Source: Polaromonas sp. 39-63-25
GTDB taxonomy: Bacteria; Pseudomonadota; Gammaproteobacteria; Burkholderiales; Burkholderiaceae_C
DNA length: 64,000 bases
Direction of reading: 5' to 3'
Assembly: GCF_002278925.1 (NCBI RefSeq)
Contig: NZ_NCJH01000006.1
Span: 248,001-312,000 of the forward strand
Part shown: positions 28,615-36,450 of the stretch, in pieces
Numbering within the stretch: the first letter of the stretch is position 1
How the letters are laid out: every line of letters starts with the position of its first letter
Notes under the pieces: generated by a model
The model's database searches: none
Told to the model about the DNA's origin: nothing
What the model saw: only the letters and a program-made list of their open reading frames with translations
Program-made: the position numbers and the translations under genes

Positions 28615-29360
28615 AACCGCTCGTGCGGCTGCAGATAGCGCCACTGCCCGACCGGCAGGCTGCTCATGGACACCCGCCCGACACGGATGCGCTTCATCGC
28701 CTGCACCGTGAGCCCGACGCTTTCACACATGAAGGCAATTTGCCCGGGGCGTTCGCCCTTGAGCGCAAAACGCAGACGGGTCTCGTTTTGCCAGCTCACT
28801 TTCGCCGGCGGCAACAACACCCCGTTGAAGGTGAAACCATGGTCGATGCGGTTGAGCCGCTGCAGGCCGCCCGGCGTCATGGTGCCGGTCACGTCCACGA
28901 TGACCTCGTGCTCCATGACCGACGCGTCCTCGCTGAGCTTGCGCGCCACGCGCCAGTCCTGCGTGAAGACCACCAAGCCGCCGGCCGGGGTGGCGAGCGG
29001 TGTCGCCAGCGTCAATGCGCTGACATGTTTTTTCAGGGGCCGGATGCCCGAACGGTCGTCTTTCGCCTGATTGGCCACCACCAACAGCTGCGCAGCCGGG
29101 TTGGCAGGGCGCTTGCTCCCTGCATCCAGGCCGGCCTCGTAGCCGGGCGGCTTGTTGAGCAACAGCGTCACCGGCGTCAGCGCCAGCAGGCTGGCGTCCG
29201 GGTCAAGTTCGACTTTCTGGTCCAGCACGCGGTGCTGCGGCTCTTCCACAACCACACCATCAACGCGCACCCAGCCGCCTTCGATGTACTGCTCGGCTTC
29301 TCGGCGTGAGCAGTTGAGCATCTGGGCCAGGTGTTTGGCGAGGCGGACGGGTTCTGTCAT
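28611..29360 (-). CDS. S4-domain RsuA/RluF-family pseudouridine synthase-like protein, catalytic Asp absent
   Basis: The 249-residue protein opens with an S4 RNA-binding domain (RLAKHLAQMLNCSRREAEQYIEGGWVRVDG in the first 40 residues). It continues with the small-subunit-type pseudouridine synthase fold, including LLLNKPPGYE and the late block GRVSMSSLPVGQWRYL. In the family the catalytic Asp lies in a GRLD-x-x-(T/S)-x-GL segment. Here the corresponding stretch reads TPLATPAGGLVVFTQD, so the Asp position is Ala. RNA binding may be retained, but catalysis by the normal mechanism should not be possible unless another residue substitutes. The nearest functional relative is probably RluF (inference). 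Confidence 0.8.
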   Translation of the reverse strand: MTEPVRLAKHLAQMLNCSRREAEQYIEGGWVRVDGVVVEEPQHRVLDQKVELDPDASLLALTPVTLLLNKPPGYEAGLDAGSKRPANPAAQLLVVANQAKDDRSGIRPLKKHVSALTLATPLATPAGGLVVFTQDWRVARKLSEDASVMEHEVIVDVTGTMTPGGLQRLNRIDHGFTFNGVLLPPAKVSWQNETRLRFALKGERPGQIAFMCESVGLTVQAMKRIRVGRVSMSSLPVGQWRYLQPHERF

Positions 29361-29385
29361 GCGATCTGCTCGGTCCTTTCAAGCG

Positions 29386-29478
29386 CCACCGTCGAACCGG
29401 CTCCGCCGGGCGACAGGAGGCGTCCCCTGCAAGGGGAGGATGGGCTACACGCAGTGAGCCCAGGCAGGGGTGTACTCA
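29386..29478. repeat. Dispersed intergenic repeat family 2, copy 2
   Basis: This stretch holds GAACCGGCTCCGCCGGG, a GC-rich hairpin CCCCTGCAAGGGG and GGGCTACACGCAGTGAGCCC. It fills the gap between the pseudouridine-synthase-like gene and ychF. It shares its order of blocks with 8199-8288. Confidence 0.5.
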
Positions 29479-29479
29479 T

Positions 29480-30565
29480 CTAGCTGCTGAACAGGAAATT
29501 CATCACGTCGCCATCCTTGACGACGTATTCCTTGCCTTCGCTGCGCATCTTGCCCGCATCCTTGGCGCCCTGCTCACCCTGGTAGGTGATGAAGTCGTCA
29601 AAGGCAATCGTCTGGGCGCGGATATAGCCTTTTTCAAAATCGGTGTGAATCACGCCGGCCGCCTGCGGGCCAGTGTCGCCGACATGGATGGTCCAGGCGC
29701 GCACCTCTTTCACACCGGCTGTGAAGTAGGTCTGCAGGCCCAGCAGCTTGTAGGCCGCGCGGATCAGGCGGTTCAGCCCGGGCTCTTCCTGGCCGATCTC
29801 GGCGAGGAACATTTTTTTATCCTCTTCCTCCATGTCGGCCATTTCGGCTTCCATCTTGGCGCAGATGGCAACAACAGGCGCATTCTGGCTGGCCGCGTAG
29901 GCGCGCAGCTTGTCCAGGAAGGGGTTGTTTTCAAAGCCGTCTTCAGCCACATTGCCGACGAACATGGCCGGCTTGGCGGTGATCAGGAAAAACTGCTTGA
30001 GCAGTGGCAGCTCTTCCTTGCTGAACTCCAGCGTGCGCACGGGTTTGGCTTCGTTGAGGGCGGCCTGGCATTTCTCCAGAATCGCCACCAGCTTGATCGA
30101 CTCCTTGTCGCCCGAGCGCGCGGTTTTCGTTACGCGGTGCAGGGCTTTTTCAACCGCTGCCAGATCGGCCAGGCACAGCTCGGTCTGGATCACCTCGATG
30201 TCGGAAATCGGATCCACCTTGCCGGCGACGTGGATCACGTTGTCGTCCTCAAAGCAGCGCACCACGTTCACAATCGCATCGGTCTCGCGGATATGCGCCA
30301 GAAACTTGTTGCCCAGGCCCTCGCCGGTGCTGGCGCCCGCCACCAGGCCGGCGATGTCGACAAACTCGACAATCGCGGACTGGATCTTCTCGGGCTTGAC
30401 GATGGCCGCCAGCGCCGCCAGCCGCGGATCGGGCACCTCCACGATGCCAACGTTGGGTTCAATCGTGCAAAAAGGATAGTTTTCAGCCGCGATACCCGCC
30501 TTGGTCAAGGCGTTGAACAGGGTCGATTTACCGACGTTGGGCAAGCCCACGATGCCACATTTCAT
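29480..30565 (-). CDS. ychF: YchF/OLA1-type redox-regulated ATPase
   Basis: The 361-residue Obg-family P-loop protein has GLPNVGKST at residues 7-15, a switch region in [12 protein letters not shown] and a C-terminal TGS domain (GWTIH-like [24 protein letters not shown]). YchF proteins bind ATP in preference to GTP, associate with ribosomes and respond to oxidative stress. Its first codons carry a 32-base segment (30503-30534) that recurs perfectly 0.95 kb upstream inside a broken ychF-like fragment. Confidence 0.95.
   Translation of the reverse strand: MKCGIVGLPNVGKSTLFNALTKAGIAAENYPFCTIEPNVGIVEVPDPRLAALAAIVKPEKIQSAIVEFVDIAGLVAGASTGEGLGNKFLAHIRETDAIVNVVRCFEDDNVIHVAGKVDPISDIEVIQTELCLADLAAVEKALHRVTKTARSGDKESIKLVAILEKCQAALNEAKPVRTLEFSKEELPLLKQFFLITAKPAMFVGNVAEDGFENNPFLDKLRAYAASQNAPVVAICAKMEAEMADMEEEDKKMFLAEIGQEEPGLNRLIRAAYKLLGLQTYFTAGVKEVRAWTIHVGDTGPQAAGVIHTDFEKGYIRAQTIAFDDFITYQGEQGAKDAGKMRSEGKEYVVKDGDVMNFLFSS
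30503..30534. repeat. Left copy of 32-bp perfect direct repeat (within ychF)
   Basis: These 32 bases encode part of the ychF P-loop region and following codons on the minus strand. The identical 32 bases occur at 31484-31515. The sequence outside the 32 bases still matches ychF but is diverged, so the perfect core resembles an attachment-site crossover region. Confidence 0.75.
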
Positions 30566-30836
30566 GAAATTTCCTTATAAATCAAACCCCTTTTGCACGA
30601 TTGCGCCTGACGCAGGCAACATGGAAGTGCCCGATAAGAGCGCAATGCGCAACCGGCCTGACTGACCGGGGAACCGGGCTTGAAATGCCCGAATTCCCCA
30701 ATTTTTTGTCTTCGTTTTGCCTTGGGGGTAACTGGTGCCGATTGTACTGACCAGCAAATCCTGGCTACTTAGCACGCTCGCACCCGCTGGACGCATCCCC
30801 GGAGATCGGGGGCCTTTGCGGCTTCGAAAAAGCAGA

Positions 30837-31193
30837 TCAGCCCAACAACTTGCTCCAGGTCCCGACGTTGTGAACGTTCCGGTAGCCCTTCTTCCTCAGC
30901 ATCAGTTTTGCCATTCCACTTCGTGTCCCACTGGCACAGCAAAGAACAACCGGGGTGGACTTGGGTATCTCACCGAGCCTGCTACCCAACTCCTGCAGGG
31001 GAATGTTGATTGTTCCAGGGGCGTTCCCATTTGCGAACTCCCCGGCTGACCTGACATCAACAAAGGTCGCGCCGCTCTTCCTGAGTTCCGGCAGCATGGC
31101 GATAACTCTTTTTGAGTTCCACCACTTGTACGAAAACCAAAGCGCCAGAGCCATAAATGGCCAGTACTTTTCAAAAAGACCCAGAAAATCCAT
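30837..31193 (-). CDS. Membrane-anchored rhodanese-like sulfurtransferase
   Basis: The 118-residue protein has one N-terminal membrane helix (about residues 10-26, YWPFMALALWFSYKWW) and a single rhodanese domain. The domain shows ATFVDVRSAGEFANGNAPGTINIPL and an active-site loop CCASGTRSG, where one of the Cys carries the persulfide. The ATG at 31191-31193 is preceded by AAGGA. The gene sits in the approximately 950-base interval between the two 32-bp ychF repeats and may be cargo of the event that created them. The 270 bases between it and ychF show no gene. Confidence 0.88.
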   Translation of the reverse strand: MDFLGLFEKYWPFMALALWFSYKWWNSKRVIAMLPELRKSGATFVDVRSAGEFANGNAPGTINIPLQELGSRLGEIPKSTPVVLCCASGTRSGMAKLMLRKKGYRNVHNVGTWSKLLG

Positions 31194-31454
31194 ATAAATC
31201 CTTGTTCGACTGAATTGATGAAGTAGCAGTGGATAAGCGAAGTCCGGCGGCGTGCATTTGCCCCTTGAGGACCAGTTGTTTCGGCATGCCACCCGGGGCC
31301 GGCAAGTCCCAAAAAAACAGCCTCTCTTCCATGATGGTCTGATCCAGTTGATGCGTTTTCGAGGGGTGCCTTTGTCCTGGTTTTGTCGCCTGAGCTTTGC
31401 GAGTTCCAGGAAGTGCTTGAGGCCCTTGGCCTGTTCAGATCGTACAACCTGCCG
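31194..31454. other. Gap upstream of the rhodanese gene without a recognisable gene
   Basis: The minus-strand frame of the rhodanese gene stays open upstream to about 31480, but without an ATG, GTG or TTG start before about 31292. The translated sequence matches no family I know. I see no tRNA, terminator or promoter of good quality here. It may be decayed DNA of an inserted element. Confidence 0.4.
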
Positions 31455-31545
31455 GGGTAGTTTTACGCTGCAATGCCCGCCTGGGTCAAGGCGTTGAACA
31501 GGGTCGATTTACCGAGCTGGGCCAGCCTACAATACCGCACTTCAG
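31455..31545 (-). pseudogene. ychF': 5' fragment of a second ychF copy
   Basis: Read on the minus strand, 31545-31455 matches the first 30 codons or so of ychF (KCGIVG...[16 protein letters not shown]). It has a one-base deletion at the P-loop and a stop directly after GIAA. The start codon has become CTG. Inside the fragment 32 bases are identical to intact ychF, while flanking positions differ at roughly one in five bases. It has the same orientation as ychF. It is best read as the displaced original 5' end after an insertion into ychF, or as a partial duplication. Confidence 0.8.
31484..31515. repeat. Right copy of 32-bp perfect direct repeat
   Basis: This is identical to 30503-30534. It lies within the ychF 5' fragment and marks the far end of the approximately 950-base interval that holds the rhodanese gene. 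Confidence 0.75.
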
Positions 31546-31549
31546 GCTC

Positions 31550-33391
31550 ATGAAAAACCTTCAAAAACAGGCTGTGAAGTGTATGCGATACGCGATCGGC
31601 TTTCTGGCAGCCCTGTTGCTGGCGGTTCTGTCCGGTTTGCTCGGCGCCGCCAGTTTTGCCCAGCCCATCGTCATTCTCGACGATCAGCGTCCCGTCACAG
31701 ACCTGCAGACCAGTGGCCTGACCTGGATCGACAGCGGCGCCCAGGCCACCATCACTCAGCTGGCGTCCAGCAAAACCCGTCCGCCCATGAGTCCCGCGCA
31801 AGCCCATACTGTTTACGCGCTGGGCTCCCAGGCCGCGCTGTGGCAACACTATCGCTTCATGAAATCAGCCGACTCGCGGCAAGATTGGGTGCTGCAGTTT
31901 CCCCTGCCCCTGCTGGACCTGGTCACCGTCTTCCAGCGGAGCCCCACAGGCGACTGGATCGGCCAGACGGCTGGCGACACCGTCGCCGTTTCCCTCTGGC
32001 CGGAGCCTGGCCGCTATCCGCAATTCCAGCTGGCATTGAGGAGCGGCAGCGTCCACGACGTGTATGTTCGCATCCAGCATGCGACACGTGTCAACATCCC
32101 GATCAAGGCCATCTCCGGCAAAGTCCGCAGTCATCGCCAGCAGGTCGAGGCTCTGTCCACAGGTGTGGTGCTGGGCGCCCTGCTTTTGCTGATTGTTGCC
32201 GGTGCCACCCAGAGCCTGGTCTACCGCGACCGCGCCTACGGCTGGTATGCCCTGTATGTGTCGGTCATGACCCTGGTGGCGGCCGCCTGGACTGGCGTGG
32301 CCAGCCATTTGTTGTGGAGCGATTCCGGTGTCTGGGCCGACCTGGCACCGGGCTGCCTGAGCATTCTGGTGGGTGGCACGGCGCCCATGGTCGTGCATCA
32401 CTTGTGTGGCCCCGGCGCCGGCCAAAAGTGGTTTGAGCCGCTCGCGTACTGGCTTGGCGCGGCCAGCCTGCCGCTGGCAATCACTTATGCCATGGTGGAA
32501 CGCGGCACCGGTGTCATCATTGCTGGCACCTATGTGATTGCGGTTGTGGTGCTGGGCATGCGCAGAGCCATCATCGTCTGGAAAGGCAGGGACATGGTGG
32601 GGTTCTGGGTACTTGCGGCCTTCATGCCATTGGCGCTGGCTGCCCTGCTGATGCTGGCCAGCACCATGGGCCTGCTTCCGGTCTCATCGCTATCGCAATA
32701 CGGGCTCCTGGCCGGCCTGACCCTCCAGGTGCCTTTGCTGCTGGTCGCGTTGAACCTGCGCTCACGCGAGCGCCACAGCATGGAAGCCAGGGAGCAGGCC
32801 ATGGCAACCCAGGATGCGCTGACCGGCCTGCTGACCCCGCATCTGTTCAACGACCGGCTTCACCGGGTGGTCTCTCGCGCCATGCGCCACGGGGAACCGG
32901 CTGCCGTGGTTTATGTGGAGCTGGCCAACTACGATTATGTCAAGCGCACCTACGGCACAGCCGTGGCCGAACAAAGCCTGCTGCGCAGCGTGATCAAGTT
33001 GCGTCGCATCCTGCGGGATGTCGACACCGTCGGACGGGTGGATGAAGCCAGATTCGGAATGATCCTGGAAGGCGTGTCATCGCGTGAGCCGGTCAATGAA
33101 ATGGCCGCGCGGCTGATCGCCGCGGGACTGATGCCGCTCAAAGGACTCCAGCCCGACGTTGTCCTGCAGTTTCACGTCGCCGGCGTGCTGCTCAGCGAAA
33201 AGCTGGCAGACGGGCCGGAACTCTCGCACGCACTGGCCCACCTGCTCGACAGCATGGCGGCGCGCACACGCCGGCCCATCCGTTTCCTGGAACCCGAGCT
33301 GACCCGGCCCATGCCGCTGGATGGGGATTCCAGGGATGACAGCAACCGCGACCTCGATAGCAAGCCCGTCCGGAATTACCCGAAGTTGTAG
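31550..33391 (+). CDS. 7TM (7TMR-DISM-like) membrane protein with degenerate GGDEF domain
   Basis: The 613-residue protein has a signal sequence and an extracytoplasmic beta-rich domain (about residues 35-195). Seven hydrophobic segments follow (about 205-410), the layout of 7TMR-DISM sensors. The C-terminal region, from about residue 420, starts with QDALTGLLTPHLFNDRL, the usual entry of a GGDEF domain. The catalytic loop reads GRVDEARFG instead of GR-x-GGDEF-x, so diguanylate cyclase activity is unlikely. It may bind a ligand or act as an inactive partner. Two starts are possible (ATG at 31550 or 31583); the first overlaps the edge of the ychF fragment. The 3' end overlaps the convergent MOSC gene by 16 bases. 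Confidence 0.8.
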   Translation: MKNLQKQAVKCMRYAIGFLAALLLAVLSGLLGAASFAQPIVILDDQRPVTDLQTSGLTWIDSGAQATITQLASSKTRPPMSPAQAHTVYALGSQAALWQHYRFMKSADSRQDWVLQFPLPLLDLVTVFQRSPTGDWIGQTAGDTVAVSLWPEPGRYPQFQLALRSGSVHDVYVRIQHATRVNIPIKAISGKVRSHRQQVEALSTGVVLGALLLLIVAGATQSLVYRDRAYGWYALYVSVMTLVAAAWTGVASHLLWSDSGVWADLAPGCLSILVGGTAPMVVHHLCGPGAGQKWFEPLAYWLGAASLPLAITYAMVERGTGVIIAGTYVIAVVVLGMRRAIIVWKGRDMVGFWVLAAFMPLALAALLMLASTMGLLPVSSLSQYGLLAGLTLQVPLLLVALNLRSRERHSMEAREQAMATQDALTGLLTPHLFNDRLHRVVSRAMRHGEPAAVVYVELANYDYVKRTYGTAVAEQSLLRSVIKLRRILRDVDTVGRVDEARFGMILEGVSSREPVNEMAARLIAAGLMPLKGLQPDVVLQFHVAGVLLSEKLADGPELSHALAHLLDSMAARTRRPIRFLEPELTRPMPLDGDSRDDSNRDLDSKPVRNYPKL

Positions 33392-34272
33392 TTGGCCGTG
33401 ACGCTCTGCCCCACCCTGAGCAGGTGGTCGTTGCCCTGCAGCACGATGGCATTCATGCCAAAACTCACCGCTCCCTTGAGGCGCGGGTCCTGCCGGTAGG
33501 TCTGCAGGGCGTCGCCGACTTCGGGGCTGCTCAAGGCTGTGACCGGGTCGATATTGGGTATCGGGCAGCGCGGACAGGGCTTGACCAGCTTGAGTTGCAC
33601 CACGCCCTGTTCCGTGGCAATCTGCAGCAGCTCAAGGCGGTCTTCATCATGCGGCGCGAGCCCGTTGTCGCCTGACAGGTCGCCCAGCACGATGTTGGGC
33701 CTGAAACGCGCCATGCCGACAGCCGTAGCGCCCGCGGCCTGCAGTTTTTCATTCAACCCTGCCAACGAAGCTTCGCTGAGCACCAGCAACGGGTAGCCGT
33801 CGCTGAACTGGTTGAGAGCCTCCACGTCACCGGTCCATTGCCGGCTGGACGCGCGCTTTTCCTCGGGATCAAAACGTACCAGCCGCGCCTTCACGCCGAG
33901 GAAATCACTGAACCACTGGGCCGCGATGGGCCCCATGTCGTAAGCCTTGACCTCGTCGTCCCAGATCGTCACACGCACCGGCTCCTGCACCTGGTCGAGC
34001 GCAATATGCAGCGCCAGCATGCCCGGTGCGCGCAGGACCATGTCGTGGGTCTTGAGCTGGGGCTGGATCAGCGCCATGCGAGGCAGCTCACGCTGCGTCA
34101 GGAAGGCGCCATGTTCATCCACCACCATCCAGGCCCGGTCAAATTCGAGCCCCGTTTCGGTCAATATCGCCTCCTGCACCTGCACCCCGGCGCAGGACTT
34201 GACGGGATAAACCCACAGCCCGGTAATGACCGCCCCGACGTCGCCGGGCGCGGGGTCCGATGTTTCGCTCAT
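33376..34272 (-). CDS. MOSC domain protein (YcbX-like)
   Basis: The 298-residue protein has an N-terminal MOSC_N beta-barrel (GLWVYPVKSCAGVQVQEA) and a C-terminal MOSC domain. The latter carries VKPCPRCPIPNIDP, where the conserved Cys would bind molybdenum cofactor. YcbX-type proteins reduce N-hydroxylated bases with a reductase partner. No fused ferredoxin domain is present. The ATG at 34272 is preferred; a GTG four codons upstream is also possible. Confidence 0.88.
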   Translation of the reverse strand: MSETSDPAPGDVGAVITGLWVYPVKSCAGVQVQEAILTETGLEFDRAWMVVDEHGAFLTQRELPRMALIQPQLKTHDMVLRAPGMLALHIALDQVQEPVRVTIWDDEVKAYDMGPIAAQWFSDFLGVKARLVRFDPEEKRASSRQWTGDVEALNQFSDGYPLLVLSEASLAGLNEKLQAAGATAVGMARFRPNIVLGDLSGDNGLAPHDEDRLELLQIATEQGVVQLKLVKPCPRCPIPNIDPVTALSSPEVGDALQTYRQDPRLKGAVSFGMNAIVLQGNDHLLRVGQSVTANYNFG

Positions 34273-34359
34273 TGATTCACGCACGTGTCAAACCCTTCAA
34301 AAATTCAGTTCAAGATGCACTGTCCGGGGACGATTTTGCCCTGCCTTCTAAAATGAGCC

Positions 34360-35499
34360 ATGTCCAAGCCTTTTGATGTGTGTATCCGCGGTGGCGGTGT
34401 GGTCGGCCGTACGCTGGCGCTGCTGCTGGCACGCGAGCGCCTGCACGTAGCGTTGGTCGCCCGGCCCGCGCCGGCCGGCAACCCGGCGGAAGCCGCTGTC
34501 CCGCAAGATGTGCGGGCCTACGCCCTGAACAGCGCCTCGCGGCAACTGCTGACTTCGCTGAGGGCCTGGCCCGATGCCCCTGCAGCCACGCCGGTGCTGG
34601 AAATGCAGGTCTGGGGCGACGACGGGGGCCGGCTCGATTTTGCAGCCCCGCAAGGCACTGCCGACGCGGCCCTGGCCTGGATCGTCGATGTACCAGCCCT
34701 GGAGCAGCAGTTGGCCGAAGCCGTGCATTACCAGCCGCAGATAGAAACCGTTGAGGCGCCTGTCAAGGCCGCGCTCACGGTGATCTGCGAAGGCCAGAAA
34801 AGCTCCAGCCGCAACGAGTTCGGCGTGCAATGGATCGTCAAGCCCTATCCGCAAAAAGCCATGGCCGCCCGTCTGCAGAGCGACGTGGCGCACCGGGGTG
34901 TGGCCCGTCAGTGGTTCCACAACGGCGAAATTCTGGGTCTTTTGCCGATTGGCGGCACCGACGGGAACTCTCTGGCGCTGGTCTGGTCTGTCTCTGTGGA
35001 GCGCGCAGCCGCGCTGGAGAAGTTGACCCCGGAAGAGTTTTCCGCGGCGGTGCAAACCGTCTGCGGCGCCGAAGCAGGTTGTCTGCAGCTGGCGAGCAGC
35101 CTGTCGGGCTGGCCATTGGCGCTGTCACGGGCCGAACGCTGGGTCGGTCCGGGCTGGGCGCTGGCGGGGGACGCCGCCCATGCCGTGCATCCGCTGGCGG
35201 GCCAGGGCCTGAACCTGGGCCTGGCCGATGCGGCCGGACTCGCGGCCGTGATTCACGGGCGCGAATACTGGCGCGGTCTGGGCGACGAAAAGCTGTTGCG
35301 GCGTTATGAACGTTCGCGCAAAGCCGATGTGGCGGCCATGGGCGCGGTGACGGATGGACTGCACAGTCTGTTCGCGCAAAACGACGCGCGCTGGCAGGCT
35401 TTGCGCAATTGGGGCATGAAGGGCTTTGCACGCAGCGGACCGCTGAAAGAATGGGTCACGCGCCAGGCCATGGGTTCGCCGCCGCACCGGCCGGGGTGA
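34360..35499 (+). CDS. UbiH/UbiF/Coq6-type FAD-dependent monooxygenase
   Basis: The 379-residue flavoprotein starts with the dinucleotide motif RGGGVVGRTLALLLARERL. It contains the FAD-pyrophosphate motif GDAAHAVHPLAGQGLNLGLADAAGL (given in part), the signature of aromatic-ring hydroxylases in ubiquinone synthesis. The substrate and the ring position it hydroxylates cannot be read from sequence. The dsbC-like gene follows after 82 bases. Confidence 0.88.
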   Translation: MSKPFDVCIRGGGVVGRTLALLLARERLHVALVARPAPAGNPAEAAVPQDVRAYALNSASRQLLTSLRAWPDAPAATPVLEMQVWGDDGGRLDFAAPQGTADAALAWIVDVPALEQQLAEAVHYQPQIETVEAPVKAALTVICEGQKSSSRNEFGVQWIVKPYPQKAMAARLQSDVAHRGVARQWFHNGEILGLLPIGGTDGNSLALVWSVSVERAAALEKLTPEEFSAAVQTVCGAEAGCLQLASSLSGWPLALSRAERWVGPGWALAGDAAHAVHPLAGQGLNLGLADAAGLAAVIHGREYWRGLGDEKLLRRYERSRKADVAAMGAVTDGLHSLFAQNDARWQALRNWGMKGFARSGPLKEWVTRQAMGSPPHRPG

Positions 35500-35581
35500 G
35501 CGGCCCCAGGGCGAGGCGGCGCAAGATACGGCAAGACACGCTGTGAAAGGCGTGAGGGTTAATCACACAGACTGGAAAACA

Positions 35582-36298
35582 ATGACACTGTTCAAAACCA
35601 TCATGACCGGCACACTGCTGGCCCTGAGCCTTGGCGCCTTTGCGCAGGAAGCGGCCATCCGCAAGAACCTGGCCGAGCGCCTGCCGAACCTGCCCAGGAT
35701 TGACGAGATCAACAAAACGCCCATGGCCGGCCTGTATGAAGTGCGCGTCAACGGCAGCGATATTTTCTACACCGATGCCGAAGGCAACTACCTGATCCAG
35801 GGCAACCTGATCGACACCAAGGTCAGGCGCAACCTGACGGAAGAACGCGTCGACAAGCTCAACGCCGTGTCGTTTGATGCGCTTCCGCTGAAGGACGCCT
35901 TCACCATTGTGCGCGGCAACGGCAAGCGCAAGGTGGCGGTGTTTGAAGACCCGAATTGCGGCTATTGCAAGCGTTTTGAACGCGACATGCAAAAGGTCAG
36001 CGACGTGACCGTCTACATGTTCCTGTATCCCATCCTGAGTGCGGATTCGACGGAAAAGTCCAAAAACATCTGGTGTGCCAAGGACAAGGCCAAGGCCTGG
36101 CAGGACCTGATGGTGCGTGACCAGCCGGTGGCCAATGCCAGTTGTGACGCCGGCGCGCTGGCGCGCAATATCGAATTCGGCAAAAAACACCGCATCACCG
36201 GCACGCCGACGCTGATTTTTGCCGACGGCTCACGTGTGCCCGGCGCCATCAGCGCCCAGCAGGTCGAGAAATACCTGACCGACGCCAAGGCCCAGTAA
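35582..36298 (+). CDS. dsbC: DsbC-like periplasmic disulfide isomerase
   Basis: The 238-residue protein has a signal peptide (TLFKTIMTGTLLALSLGAFA), a DsbC N-terminal dimerisation domain (about residues 20-80) and a thioredoxin-fold domain. The active site is C126-G-Y-C129 and a cis-Pro loop follows in TGTPTLIFADG. DsbC repairs wrong disulfides in secreted proteins. The ATG at 35582 is chosen because the signal peptide begins there. Confidence 0.93.
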   Translation: MTLFKTIMTGTLLALSLGAFAQEAAIRKNLAERLPNLPRIDEINKTPMAGLYEVRVNGSDIFYTDAEGNYLIQGNLIDTKVRRNLTEERVDKLNAVSFDALPLKDAFTIVRGNGKRKVAVFEDPNCGYCKRFERDMQKVSDVTVYMFLYPILSADSTEKSKNIWCAKDKAKAWQDLMVRDQPVANASCDAGALARNIEFGKKHRITGTPTLIFADGSRVPGAISAQQVEKYLTDAKAQ

Positions 36299-36329
36299 AC
36301 CCGGTCCGTGCCGCCTGCGTTCATGCATA

Positions 36330-36395
36330 AAAAAGGGCTCCTGCCCTTTGCAGGCGGTCGCTAACTGCTCTGTTTTCAGTAGCAACAAACCAGCA
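36330..36395. repeat. Dispersed intergenic repeat family 1, copy F (reverse orientation)
   Basis: Read on the minus strand, the stretch gives TTGCTACTGAAAACAGAGCA, a GCG block, AAGGGCAGGAGCCC and TTTTTTATG. It therefore matches the family order in reverse. The AAAGGGC/GCCCTTT hairpin may act as a terminator for the dsbC-like gene. Confidence 0.5.
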
Positions 36396-36450
36396 TCCAG
36401 CTGCCAGCGCGCCAGGCCACGCTCCGCCCGATGCGGTATTCTTTGAGCCT

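Noticed and set aside
31194-31480. A longer rhodanese-fusion gene starting inside the ychF fragment
   Set aside because: The frame is open, but there is no ATG, GTG or TTG before about 31292. The ATG at 31193 has its own ribosome site and a membrane helix.
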